Assembly: GCA_900618795.1 (NCBI GenBank) | Contig: UYJD01000012.1 | Location: 62,001-126,000, forward strand | Direction: 5' to 3' | DNA from: Cyanodermella asteris | Taxonomy: Eukaryota > Ascomycota > Lecanoromycetes > Ostropales > Stictidaceae | Length of the DNA stretch: 64,000 nucleotides | Shown: positions 53,755-64,000 of the stretch, piece after piece | Numbering within the stretch: position 1 is the first letter of the stretch | Layout: every line of letters begins with the position of its first letter | Translations under genes and position numbers: made by a program | Notes under the pieces: model-generated | The model's database searches: none | What the model saw: only the letters and a program-made list of their open reading frames with translations | Told to the model about the DNA's origin: nothing

Positions 53755-54728
53755 GCAGGCAACTTACTCCGTGCTGCATATTGGGGACACGATGCAAGCG
53801 GGCGGACTCAGGCTCCATCGTTGCTATCTGGCAGGGCTTTCGAAGCCCACGACGCGAATTGCGACACATTCGTGTCTCTGGAGTAACGATGAAACGAATA
53901 TGATCATTACTTTTATCGACTGCGAGGACGCTCATCTTTGAGAACGTTATTTGCTACGAAACTACAGGGTATCGCGAAATGCCGTCGTCTTGGACATCGT
54001 GAGACCAGACGAGGTCATCAAAGCCAACGGTGCCATCACTGTCGTCAAACTGATCATAGCGACGAACTTGTTTCAACTCAGAAAAATCCAAGGAAACTGA
54101 AAAAGTCATCGAAGTCATCGAAATCAACGAGCTCAGCGACCTCCGCGAATTCAGCCTATCGCCTTCAACCAGGTCATTGCCACAAAGGAAAACAGTGAAA
54201 TCGTGAGACCTCGTCGATTTAACGCACATCATCGAGAGTCGGCCACATCGAGACTCTGTAGACGCAGCGATTTCGGCAGATTTGACGATCTGGAATATCA
54301 ATCAGTCGCATCATTATTGCGACATCCATAGAACACTTGCCAGTTCAGGCAATTATCAGTATAGGCCCCAGCCTCGCTAATTGTTGTGGGTTCTTCGATG
54401 TCATGGAATTCGTCCAAGTCATTGATCCCTCATAGCCGCTTCATACGTCGCGGTCAACGAAGTCATCGACATCTTCGAACATATCGAATCTACTGAAATG
54501 CCCGGGCTCTTCAAAATCCATTCACGTCATTGACAACGTCGAATGTGTCACCAACGCTGAGGAAAACTGATGCAGTGCATCACCGCAAGCTGTTGGAGGA
54601 AATGTATGAGAATGGCGGAAACGCTGAATATATCAATTTATGCGACGCTCAATGCAAAAGAACCATCGCAACCGACCTCTAGACTGTTATACAAATTTTG
54701 ACGGCTTCCCCATTTTTTCGAACGCCCC
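53755..54728 (-). repeat. Phe/Asp-rich, 9-base periodic degenerate repeat locus
   Basis: About 53950-54560 repeats variants of TTCGATGAC (minus strand; Phe-Asp-Asp) with irregular spacing, for example near 54100-54130 and 54450-54480. On the minus strand acidic coding-like stretches appear in all three frames: LVDFDDFDDFFSFLGFF, YDQFDDSDGTVGFDDLVW, FDMFEDVDDFVDRD, NDLDEFHDIEEP then TTISEAGAYTDNCLNWQVFY. They are separated by stops and cannot be joined into one exon chain that I trust. Either a decayed repeat-coding gene or a degenerate minisatellite. The region lies between the 3' ends of TYW3 and fumarase. Confidence 0.4.
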
Positions 54729-56608
54729 TCAACTCTTGGCCTTGGGCGCAATCATGAGTTCGGGACGGACATGCTTGTCAAATTCCTCCTCACTCAGCGC
54801 CTTGAGCTCCATTGCGCTTTGCTTGAGCGTCAAGCCCTTCTTGTGAGCGTTCTTGGCGACCTTGGAGGCCATGTCGTAGCCGATGACGGGGTTCAGGCAG
54901 GTAACAAGCATAAGACTGCAACCAGGGTTAGCTGAGATCAAACATGCTCGAGTGTTAGCCGCGCTTACCTCTCGTTCAATAGCTGGGAGATACGGTCCTC
55001 GTTCGCGACGATGCCTTCCACCATGTTGACACGGAAGCTAGTCATTCCATCGGCCAGGATCCGTACGCTGTGAAGCAAGTTCCTAATCATGACTGGCTTG
55101 AAGACGTTCAATTCGAACTGGCCGCTCATGCCCGCGGCGGTCACAGCGGCCTGGTTCCCGATGACCTGCGTGCAGACCATCGTCAGAGCCTCGGCTTGCG
55201 TGGGGTTGACTTTTCCAGGCATGATGCTAGAACCGGGTTCATTCTCAGGCAAGCTCAGCTCTCCGAGACCGCAACGAGGCCCGGATCCGAGGTATCGGAT
55301 GTCGTTGGCGATCTTAAACAGCGAGGCCGCGAGCGTATTCAGCGCACCGTGGGCTTCGACGATGGCGTCGTGAGCGGCCAGGGACTCAAACTTGTTCGGT
55401 GCGGTCTGGAACTGCGTGCCGGTCATCCTGGTCACTTCCTCAGCGATACCCTCGGCGAAGCCCTGGAAGGTGTTGATTCCGGTTCCGACAGCCGTTCCAC
55501 CCTGCGCCAGGTATCGTAGACGGGGAAGCGTGTCCTTGACGCGGTCAATGCCGTTTGTCAGCTGCATGGTGTAGCCTGAAAATTCCTGACCGAGAGTTAG
55601 GGGCGTGGCGTCCTGTAAGTGCGTTCGTCCGATCTTGATGATGTCCTTGAACTCGTCGCTCTTCTTCTGTAGGGCGTCGCGAAGGGCGGAAAGGCTGGGG
55701 ATGAGGGTGTTCTCGAGTTCGAGAACGGCGGAGATATGCATGACGGTGGGGAAGGTGTCATTGGAGGATGCGGACATGTTGACGTGGTCGTTGGGGTGGA
55801 CGGGCTTCTTGGATCCCATTGTTCCGCCAAGGATCTCGATGGCGCGGTTCGAGATGACTTCGTTGGCGTTCATGTTGGATTGCGTGCCGGAGCCGGTCTG
55901 CCAGACGACGAGTGGGAAGTGGTCGTCCAGTTTTCCGCTGGCCACCTCGGATGCTGCCTGTTGAATCGCCTGTCCGATCTTAGGGTCTGTTTCCATGTCT
56001 TAGCTCTTGCTTATCTTTCCGGATTGCCGGTGGTATATACCGAGACCAAACTTCATGTTGACGGTTGCAGCGGCGCCCTTGAGGATGCCGAAGGCTCGGA
56101 CGATAGGTGGAGGCATGCGATCTTGCGGCTGGTTGATCTTGAAGTTCTCCAGCGACCTGGTCATACAGCGTCAATGCCCGTTTCATCCCAAGGTGTATGT
56201 TCTCAATCCGTACCGCTCCGTTTGAGCTCCCCAGTACCTGTCCGAAGGTACCTGCTCCCGTCAGTCCTGCTCGTCCACATGCCTCATGCCTTTCAGTGTA
56301 CCTGGATCTCGCCAAACGCATCGCTCTCGGTTCTCGTGTTTGCCGCCTGCCCGGTGTCAGCGTTGTCTCCATGAACAGCCCGTGACAGCATCCGTCGTAT
56401 CACCAACCATTGTCGAACTGGACGAAAACGAGCGTATGCCAATTGCGCTAGTCGTTCGCGAAGAGATGTGCCGTATCAAGGAAGAGCTAGTAGGAGAAGA
56501 GCTCCAGGAGCTTGTGCGGGGAGCTCTGCTGGTCAAGCTTGTGCATGACCGGGCCGGCCGAGGCAAAGCCTGCAACCGGGCAGCGCGGGACGTAGCTTGA
56601 CGCAGCAT
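54729..56608 (-). CDS. FUM1: Fumarate hydratase class II, mitochondrial
   Basis: Six exons: 56608-56408, 56346-56302, 56251-56214, 56156-56041, 55986-54969, 54915-54729; 534 residues, every phase consistent. Exon 1 is an Arg/Ser-rich presequence ([20 protein letters not shown]). Then [46 protein letters not shown]; catalytic and signature parts [60 protein letters not shown], and the class-II signature [16 protein letters not shown]. The C-terminal domain reads [20 protein letters not shown]. It interconverts fumarate and malate in the TCA cycle and, in the cytosol, in amino-acid catabolism and DNA damage response. Intron 1 has a mild donor (GTTGGT). Confidence 0.96.
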
Positions 56609-57104
56609 TGGACAATGATGTGACGTCTAAAGACAGGAAGAGAAAAGGAGAAAGGGTCCAGAGGTCGTTTCTATGTCTATGTGATCTGAAGTGTCGAGTG
56701 AAGTTCTGCTTGTCGAACAAAATTATTTTCTGTTTGCTGGCTCCGTCGACCCGGACGCGCCCGGATGGAATAATTAATTCTGAGGCGGCCGAGCATCGCC
56801 AGCAGCTTGGCTTACATAACATCGGCCGATTTCTCCCGGCCTGCACGTCTCCCGGCTTGGTTTCCTGCTGCGACCGCGGGCGTACATGTAACGTGTCAGC
56901 TTAGTCTTTGCCTCACTCTACCATTAATGCAGAGCCATGGACACGTCACGTCGAGAGCGGCGCAAAGTTGAGCATGAGAGATTATGTATTGTTCTGGGCC
57001 ATGTGTCAAGGAAGCGGCATGCATTTACGTACGTGCAGCCTAGAATGAGAGGCCATCTCGTATGTTGAAGCCAGCGAGGCACCACCCTGAGTCTTGAACG
57101 CCAT
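56609..57104. other. Intergenic region / fumarase promoter
   Basis: Upstream of the fumarase start and downstream of the disordered-protein gene. No other feature. Confidence 0.4.
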
Positions 57105-60041
57105 CTAGATGCGAACTCGTCTGCTCATGTGGTCAATCTCCTGCTGCAACGACGCCATCAAGTCGGTGATGCCACTCTCGGCAAACACCTGGATCGTCAT
57201 CTGCCTGTCCGTCCTAGGCTCTGGGCTTCTTAGACTTTCCGCAAGCGATCGTATCGTGTTCCGTGAGTCGTTGTGGCGGACGTTGAGTGCACTAACCTCT
57301 GGGTCTGTACGAATCGGAGTGTCCAGAAATGGTGTGAATGGACTCTCGAGCCCAATCCATGGTTCATTGGAACGGGTCAGCGGCGACGCGGGTGGAGTCA
57401 TGAGCGATGAGGTCGAATCTATGCTGGGCCGTCGACCATCGTCGAGCTCGGGTATATCCTCAGGCACTTTCTGGAGTGGTGAAGACGACTTCGGCGTGGG
57501 TAGGGCCGGCATGTCCTTCAGCTCTGCGCTGTTGACAGCATAGTCTGACAAGAACAACTTTGCAGTCACAGGCGTCAACACTCGAGGCGTCTTGACCTGA
57601 TATCTCTGGGGGCTCGGTGTGCGTCGCACAGGCAGGGGTGCGACAGTCAACCTATCGGTGCTGTGCCAGGCAAGTTTCTTCTGGATCCTCTTGCGTTTGT
57701 GTTCGTTCTGCTGCATTTCCCTTTTCCATTTGCGGATCTTGTCGTCGATGTCGGCAAGGGCCTCTTCCTTCCCAGGGCTCATTGGCCCACTGCCAGAACT
57801 AGTCGATTGGTCGTCAATATACACAGAAGAAATAGACATGTTGTCATCAGGAAAGTCATTAAAAAGGCGCGAGCGCGCCACGTGCAAAGCTTGGTGGTGA
57901 CGCTTGGCTTCGGAGCACTGCGCCTCCAGTACGCGCAACTCGGCGCTAAGGTCATTGATTTTATCTTGTTCGTCGGCTTGGATGCGCAGCATCGTATTTC
58001 GTGATTGGGGCCTTGCGTCATCTATTGGTGATGGCCGTATCTGGGGTTGTGAATCGGGTCGTGACAACTCAGTGTCTTCTTTCTTGGCTTTCTTGGCTGT
58101 TTTGGGGCTTGACTCCCGGATTTTGACGGCGCCGATGTTGTCAAGAGCCATCTTCTTGACCATCTCCCGTCGCACATCCGACTTGGATCTGCTTAAGCTG
58201 CTGGCATCCTTCTTCTTGATGCCGCTGTCGACCTTCTTCATGACGTCAGTAGGCTTCCGCCCGTCCTTGTCGGCTCCTGAGGATTGCCTTTTCAGACTTC
58301 TTGAGAGTGACGAGTTCCTCGTGACGGGCGCCGTTCGCAAGGCGTTCGACTCCTGCCTGGGAACCTTGATGATCGGTACGGCACTGATGCCGAGACCGGT
58401 GAGACCGAGGGGTGGTGGCGGCGGAGGCCTAGCTGGTGGAGGTCCTGGTCTTGCTAGTGGGCTCAGTGTCCGCTCTAGGGGGGAGGCACCAGATGCGGCC
58501 AGTGATATCTTGTTCATGGGCGACATTACCACGGGCGCCGATGACGAAGATGACAGTGAAGAGACGGACGAACTAGGGGTATGCGAGTTTGAAGAGATAG
58601 TCGGAACAGGAGGCGCTGCTTCGGTCAAGCTCGAGAAATCAGTTCCGGCAGCAGGATTATATTTGCTGACTGGTCGAGGAAGTGTGCCTTTTGGGCAGCT
58701 TGGTGGTAAGGCCGAATAAGATTTTGTCCGCGTCAATCGACGAGAGGCTCGACTGGAAAGATCTGGCGTTATGGCCATAGCGGGCCCTGGGGTTTTCGGT
58801 GGAGGTGGTGGAGGCATCCTGGGAATCAGAACCTTCGCTCCATTAATCATTATGGTAGTCCGGCTACCCGTCGAGGCCTCGCTCAGTCGACGACCGATGT
58901 CCGGCATCATGCTTTCCGGAAGCAGCACTGAAGAAGCACGAGACGACGACACACCCGCCAGGTGAGGAGTAAGGAGGTTTGCGAGAGTGATATCAGCCAG
59001 CATATTGGAGGGTAGCATTGGCGGTGCTGCAGAATCAGGTGAAGCTGTGATAGTGTCAGGTTGCAATGCGGGTGGAACGGAGGCAGAAGAGTCCACTATA
59101 GGCGAGCCAGTCGATCTGGGAGGCGCAGGCGGATGTCTGGTAGGTGTCTCTAGCATCTCAAACTCAATGCCATCGACAAATCGTTCATGCAAACGGGTTG
59201 TATCCCATGGACTTGGACTGCTGGGTGTCTCTGGCGAGTCGACGGGAGTGCGCAGCTTGAAGGTAGTAGTGACTGAAAGAGGCGACGCAGCAGCCGATAC
59301 AGATGTACCGATAGAGAACATTTCATTCTTGGTGCTGACTTCGGGAATCACAGATAGTTGCTGGGCGCTGGTCATGGCTGCGGCGTAGTCGGCTGCCTCA
59401 CGTTGTTGCAATCGGGTCGGATCTGAAGGCCGTGTCAGTCGCCCTTGTAGCTGACGTTGTTGTGGACCGTTATTGAGGCCTGTTCTTGGCTCGACTTCCA
59501 CCTTCTCCACCTTCTCCACCTTCGTGGCACGATTTGCAAGGAGAATGGCCGCAGGTATGTCGGGCACACGCGGTACGCTGTCTGAAATCTCGATGCTGTC
59601 CTGAGTTTTGCTTCGCTTTGCCGACGGTCTTGCGGCTCTACTAGGTCCAGGGGTGTGGCCGGTTGTGCTACGCGCACTGCCTGCTGTACTCTCCTTCAGT
59701 GAGCTGCTCCGAGGTAGGTGGTGGGGTTGTCTAGGTGAGAGCCGTGGTGGAGTTACCGGATTCTGGCGGAGACCGTCTCTGGGTACCAGGAGCTTGAGTC
59801 CATCCTGCTGTTCGTTCATGGTGGTGCTATTACCTAGACCCCCAGATCCTTCTTGCTGTATATCTGTCATGGTGGTGACGACCGCCGGCATTGGGTTTTT
59901 CGCGCCGTCGCTATCTGCTCGTTTGCGGCAGAGGCGTCGGCCACCTGGTATGTTGTTCCGCCACCCGAGAGAGCTGGACCTGGCAAAGCCCAAACCGGCC
60001 GGCGGTTCTTGAGGCTGCCATTCGGTTGAGTCGTCGGACAT
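57105..60041 (-). CDS. Large disordered protein with polyproline stretches and C-terminal coiled coil
   Basis: Single exon, 978 residues, ATG at 60041. It is rich in Ser, Pro and Thr throughout with many TP/SP sites and two polyproline runs (PRMPPPPPPKTPGPA at about 425; PPPARPPPPPPLGLTGLG at about 560), candidate SH3/profilin ligands. A basic stretch follows (KKKDASSLSRSKSDVRREMV), then a helical coiled coil at about 695-745 (MLRIQADEQDKINDLSAELR, LEAQCSEAKRHHQALHVARS) and a second helix (ALADIDDKIRKWKREMQQNE). The tail ends ITDLMASLQQEIDHMSRRVR. I do not recognise a family. The design suggests a scaffold tied to the cytoskeleton, cell polarity or signalling (inference). Confidence 0.83.
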   Translation of the reverse strand: MSDDSTEWQPQEPPAGLGFARSSSLGWRNNIPGGRRLCRKRADSDGAKNPMPAVVTTMTDIQQEGSGGLGNSTTMNEQQDGLKLLVPRDGLRQNPVTPPRLSPRQPHHLPRSSSLKESTAGSARSTTGHTPGPSRAARPSAKRSKTQDSIEISDSVPRVPDIPAAILLANRATKVEKVEKVEVEPRTGLNNGPQQRQLQGRLTRPSDPTRLQQREAADYAAAMTSAQQLSVIPEVSTKNEMFSIGTSVSAAASPLSVTTTFKLRTPVDSPETPSSPSPWDTTRLHERFVDGIEFEMLETPTRHPPAPPRSTGSPIVDSSASVPPALQPDTITASPDSAAPPMLPSNMLADITLANLLTPHLAGVSSSRASSVLLPESMMPDIGRRLSEASTGSRTTIMINGAKVLIPRMPPPPPPKTPGPAMAITPDLSSRASRRLTRTKSYSALPPSCPKGTLPRPVSKYNPAAGTDFSSLTEAAPPVPTISSNSHTPSSSVSSLSSSSSAPVVMSPMNKISLAASGASPLERTLSPLARPGPPPARPPPPPPLGLTGLGISAVPIIKVPRQESNALRTAPVTRNSSLSRSLKRQSSGADKDGRKPTDVMKKVDSGIKKKDASSLSRSKSDVRREMVKKMALDNIGAVKIRESSPKTAKKAKKEDTELSRPDSQPQIRPSPIDDARPQSRNTMLRIQADEQDKINDLSAELRVLEAQCSEAKRHHQALHVARSRLFNDFPDDNMSISSVYIDDQSTSSGSGPMSPGKEEALADIDDKIRKWKREMQQNEHKRKRIQKKLAWHSTDRLTVAPLPVRRTPSPQRYQVKTPRVLTPVTAKLFLSDYAVNSAELKDMPALPTPKSSSPLQKVPEDIPELDDGRRPSIDSTSSLMTPPASPLTRSNEPWIGLESPFTPFLDTPIRTDPEVSALNVRHNDSRNTIRSLAESLRSPEPRTDRQMTIQVFAESGITDLMASLQQEIDHMSRRVRI

Positions 60042-63000
60042 TCCAAGAGCATGACAGACGCAATAACAGAGAAACAGGACTTACGGGGGAGACAAAACCG
60101 AGTATATAGCATGGGCAACATGCATCAAGGCGCGGTCATTAGCATTGGCTGCAACCGCATTGTTAGATCAACGTGACGTTCCTGGGGCATTGTTATGCAA
60201 TTCCGCCCTCGACTGGGAGGCTAGAGTCTCAAGCAGGCTTGTTGCAGCCTACGTCTGAAGCGCGCCCTTCGAGAACCATTCTGCTTGCTGACGGCGTCAA
60301 CGGGCAAGTCCTGGCGCTGCAAGGCCAGACCTTGCATACCTAGGGCGCCGAGGACAGTTCTGATTCGAGTTTGAATTGGTTGAGTTCCTGTCCGGGGAAG
60401 CTAGTCTGCGAGGGCTTTTTTCGAGGTTTAGGCCTGGGGCGAAACGACGGTAACACTGTTCGCCTGCACACCTCTGCGTTCGCTGGCCTCCTTCAGGCGA
60501 AGGCATGCAGATAAACTGTAGGAGCCGGACACAGATTGGCCTCATGCAATGAAACCGGCCATGCGGCGGGTCAGTCAGATCGATGATACGTGCAGTGTGT
60601 TTGCATCTCTGCCGTTCGTTGTAGTCCTGAAGGCTGACCGCGTGGTAGGATGGTCCCCCGTTCACATTAGGTGTTTCTCCCACACGGCAGCTTATCGTCG
60701 AAACGGGCGAGTTGCTCGACAGATCCTTCTATTGTAAGTATCGCGGCATCTGGTGTGCATGACAAGGGGCTAGACAGGAAAATGATATGCGTAGGACACG
60801 GACGAATCGCTGATGGGGGAGTGAATGCGGAATTGGTGCATGGTGAAACATGAGCTGTTTGAAGTCGACCCCGTCTCGGACGTGCAGGTTCCGAGTCCAG
60901 TCTGTTGTTACATCGACACCTCAGATACGCGAGAGTCTGACGAACGCAGGTAGCATCCCTCCTGCCGGCTGGTCGTAATCATCAAGCAAATCATTATTGC
61001 GCAAGACGGTCAGGATCAGGCGAAGACAAGATCTTACCTCCATCAGTGCAGCCGGACGCAACCCACCGTCGCCTTATCCTGACCGGAGAGCAGACGCACA
61101 TGCAAGCTGTACACCGGCTCGGCTGTGCTGCTTGAGGCTCGACCTGCCGATGCCGGCTCTCCTGTATCAGCCTTGAGATGCGCCAAATTAGGGAAAACGG
61201 GGGCGGTACGAGGCTCGCAAATTGTCTTGGGTGGCGCCCTGAGTATTGCTTACTAAGCGTTGGAACCTCACCTCCAAGAAGCTTTGTGAAGCTTCAATCG
61301 CCTCACATTCCAACGTGCCGGCCCTACACCATCTCGCCCTTTTGACAATGTAGGTACCACAGGACAATGGTCGAGATCTTCTCCCTACGTCCAGCACTCA
61401 GCTGCTCCGACTGGATCTCTCCAGCGTCTAGGCTTTGTGCTCTCCCAGCTTAAAACCCTGCGAACGTATTAGGAGCATCCCCATCATGTTCACAGCTGTC
61501 CTAAAACTTAAATGTTTACTACCTAGCCTTTCAGATGCTGACAGCGGTCTTCTGTTGCAAGACCCAGAGAAGTGGAAAGCACCAGCGAGGTCAACCCATC
61601 CTGGTAAGCGGCCGCTCTCAAGGGCCATCCGGGTCTGATAAGTGGTCGTTATCGCACCTGGTCTGTGGTGCAGCTTTGTATCACCCTAGCATGTTTCCTC
61701 TTCTCGCATCCTTGAGCAGCATTATTTCAGTTGAAGCCGTGTCTCCATCGGCAATGTTCGCTCGGATCAGCAGAAGCAAGCGTTTCGCATTTGGCGCTGC
61801 GGCGACCTCTCGAGCGGCCGAAGAGGAAGAATCCCTGGCAGGATTAATCGGCCACCGCGTCATACAGGCTATGATTAAAACACGTGGTTGTCAGGCTCTG
61901 TTCGATATGCGGAAAATGTCCGGACTTGCGAGCGTGCGTCTCAGTTCGGCACTCCGGAGCCGACTCAGCTCAGTCCATGAAAAGGCGTGGTCCTATGCTT
62001 TCTCCTCAAATAAGCACCCCCACCCCAGGGCATATTTTGATCAGAGCGGGACGTATGATCTGGGGGTTGATCGTACTGACGGCATAATCGCCACCACTTC
62101 CCACGCCGGTAAAAGAGAAGCCGATGGCACAGCGATTATATTTTGCTTTTGGCTGCCACCAATGTGTCGTGTGGCTGTTTGAAAGTCTGGCGAACCTTCC
62201 AACCAGGTTCATTGAGTGTTTGTGGCCCACATGTCCGTCCTGAGAAGTCGCGGCAGGCAATGCGCTTGTCTCTCCTTCTTTCGGGTATTCTTTCACACAC
62301 ACGCACACACCTTCTACAGTCAGAGCGCTGGGTACCCTGGGAGTGATGTCGAAAATTTGTGCTGCCCAGCCCCCCTGCTGGTGACATCTCGCTGCTAGAC
62401 GGATTCTAGGGCTCCCTTGAGCTACCATGTCGTTCGATCTGTTCGCATTGGAAAATATCTGCCCCATAAGATCTTGCGTTGCGTGATATCGGCAGGCAGT
62501 TCCAGCCTCGCATCTTATTGTTGAACAGCAGCTTCCTGTAATTAACGAGGCAGGCGGGCTTCCACCTGTGAAGTGCCCACGAGCCTCTCGATCTTGGTCC
62601 GACTTTGAGCTGGAAACATCCGCACGTCTACAGGACCCGGTCTGGCCAGTCATGCTGCAGTGATCACATGGGTGGGCATATCCACATAACATGTCTTGCC
62701 CCATCTCGATGCGCTATGCTGATAGTGGCGATATGAAATTAGTGGCTGGCAGCTCAGTTTCTCGTGTCAGGACGCTTGGCGAAAACTTGAATCGGAGAAT
62801 GTGCTTGGCAATTCAGGTGCAACCAAATGGGACAATACATTCTCGTTCCCGAATCTCAAGATATGTCTTGGACAGTCGTTTCGGTTGCTGACAAGTTGGC
62901 GAAGCTCAGGCCGTACTGATGGCGACTGTCATGGTTTCGCTTCTGGTAGTTCGGACACGGACGTCAAGCCAGCGAGCTGTAACCCGAGGATCAACCTTTG

Positions 63001-64000
63001 GCAGCCACGGCGCTCGATCTTCGAGCAAATCACAGCCGCATGGCTTGGATTGACAGGCGGATCTCCCTATCGATAAGCATCACCGTCCCAACGTCGACTT
63101 TGAGACAAGCGTTTCGGAATCAGCTTCCAGTCTAACATCTCCACACTTCTCTGCGCATCGCTTATGCCCTGATCGTGGACTCAACCAGATTCTCCCGACA
63201 TGCGCTAAGCATTGATAGGCAATTACCAGCTTTGAAATCATCATCAAAGCCCCAAACACCAACCTGCACGTCCTTCTATCAAGGTATGCCCGCGACGAAG
63301 GATCGGATCTACCAGCCATAGACGTAATGTGGGGGATTGTGGTGTGTCGATGGAATGTGATCATCGAGGATCTCTCTGGTGGAGGTATCGCCGGCGGGAC
63401 TTGATAGGCCTTTGCCGCCAGCCGCCGGGCCTCGTTTCGGGCCAACCGCTTACCGCCCAAAATGTCTCGGCTGACTTCATATTCCAATACATAGAGGGGC
63501 GCCAGACCGTGAGGGGCATAGCCTTTCAATACTGGCCGGGGTCACTGGTGGCAAGTTGTCATTATCGAAGCCCGGTCCTGCCAGTATGCCTGTACGAATC
63601 CTGGTCGCTGGCGTCTGTGGTCTCCTGAGGCCCCGCTAACGAGCAAGTCACGCTTGTCTCCGCTTCAGATATTCGTTGCAAAAGTTTCCGGAGAACACTG
63701 ATCATGTGAAGCCAGTAAAGCGACCGGCAGAAGAGCGTATCCCTGCTATGGCTTTTTCTCTGGCAGATGACCTCATTTTCGTCTCAGATGACCTGACTTC
63801 TTTTATTGTACTGACCCATGGGCGCCAGAAGCCGGGCACAATGATCAGAAGCGCCGGATTGCAGGGGAATCCAGACCTGATTTTGATGCGCTGCTGGCGA
63901 GGGGCTTGTTTCTCTTCGTATCAGAATGAATCAGGCTTCAGCCCAGCTGAGAACACCAAGTCACCGACAAACGGAGGTCTTCAACTGAAATGTTGGCTCG
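60042..64000. other. Gene-poor region, 4 kb, no supported gene
   Basis: Upstream of the disordered-protein gene. Longest frames (61535-62182 plus, 62006-62704 minus) overlap each other, lack motifs, and have composition consistent with chance. A CA-rich microsatellite is at 62294-62310. No tRNA, transposase or splice-supported exon chain was found. Confidence 0.4.
62294..62310. repeat. CA microsatellite
   Basis: Short imperfect (CA)n tract with one G substitution, in the gene-poor region. Confidence 0.7.

Noticed and set aside
57904-58719. 271-codon plus frame opposite the large disordered gene
   Set aside because: Antisense shadow of a long GC-biased coding frame.
61535-62182. 215-codon plus frame
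   Set aside because: No motif, low-complexity Ser/Ala/Arg text, no good start context or splice structure.
62006-62704. 232-codon minus frame
   Set aside because: Overlaps a 215-codon plus frame, has no domain pattern and includes translated CA-repeat; judged chance.
1-64000. CRISPR arrays, operons, Shine-Dalgarno sites
   Set aside because: Not expected in a nuclear fungal genome and no spaced direct-repeat array was seen.

Overview
The window comes from a filamentous ascomycete (Pezizomycotina). Dothideomycetes is my best guess, from gene content rather than from any database comparison. Evidence for this: compact genes with short introns (about 46-100 bases, GT...AG, often with a CTAAC/CTGAC-like branch site), a PTH11-like rhodopsin-domain protein, a UbiA-type membrane enzyme next to a cytochrome P450, GH64 and GH128 glucanase families, a Gag1-clamp (DUF4050) protein and many fungus-only disordered proteins. 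A run of N (19211-19637) marks an assembly gap. Most exon models were built by hand from reading-frame phase, splice sites and family motifs; none is backed by RNA.

Layout. 1-12.5 kb: the open 3' part of an LCAT-like lipase gene (minus), a disordered TP/SP-rich nuclear-type protein, a membrane-anchored protein kinase and a SAM methyltransferase. 11.5-18.9 kb: methyltransferase, P450, PTH11-like membrane protein and UbiA-superfamily enzyme lie together and look like a small terpenoid-type biosynthetic cluster. 18.9-20.4 kb: a repeat-like stretch with the gap. 20.5-26 kb: housekeeping genes (SDO1/SBDS ribosome maturation factor, ribosomal protein uS13/S18, a type II membrane protein, NFU1 iron-sulfur scaffold). 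26.4-31.7 kb: a second P450, a tRNA-like sequence, a small secreted protein with three copies of a WRSPIILPR repeat, and a HIT zinc-finger protein. 31.8-40.6 kb: a six-exon RasGEF, a Gag1-clamp protein and two diverged BTB-type paralogs in tandem. 42-48.9 kb: a decayed GH128 glucanase gene, a thioredoxin-like membrane protein, a DnaJ (DNAJC9-like) protein and a GH64-type glucanase. 50-60 kb: a SAM methyltransferase, a decayed O-methyltransferase, TYW3, an odd Phe/Asp-rich locus, mitochondrial fumarase and a 978-residue disordered coiled-coil protein. 60-64 kb: no gene I can support.

The most interesting items are the UbiA/P450/methyltransferase/PTH11 neighbourhood, the repeat-bearing secreted precursor at 29335-29715, the predicted membrane-tethered kinase, and the remnants of two metabolic enzymes (GH128 and O-methyltransferase), which suggest recent gene loss.
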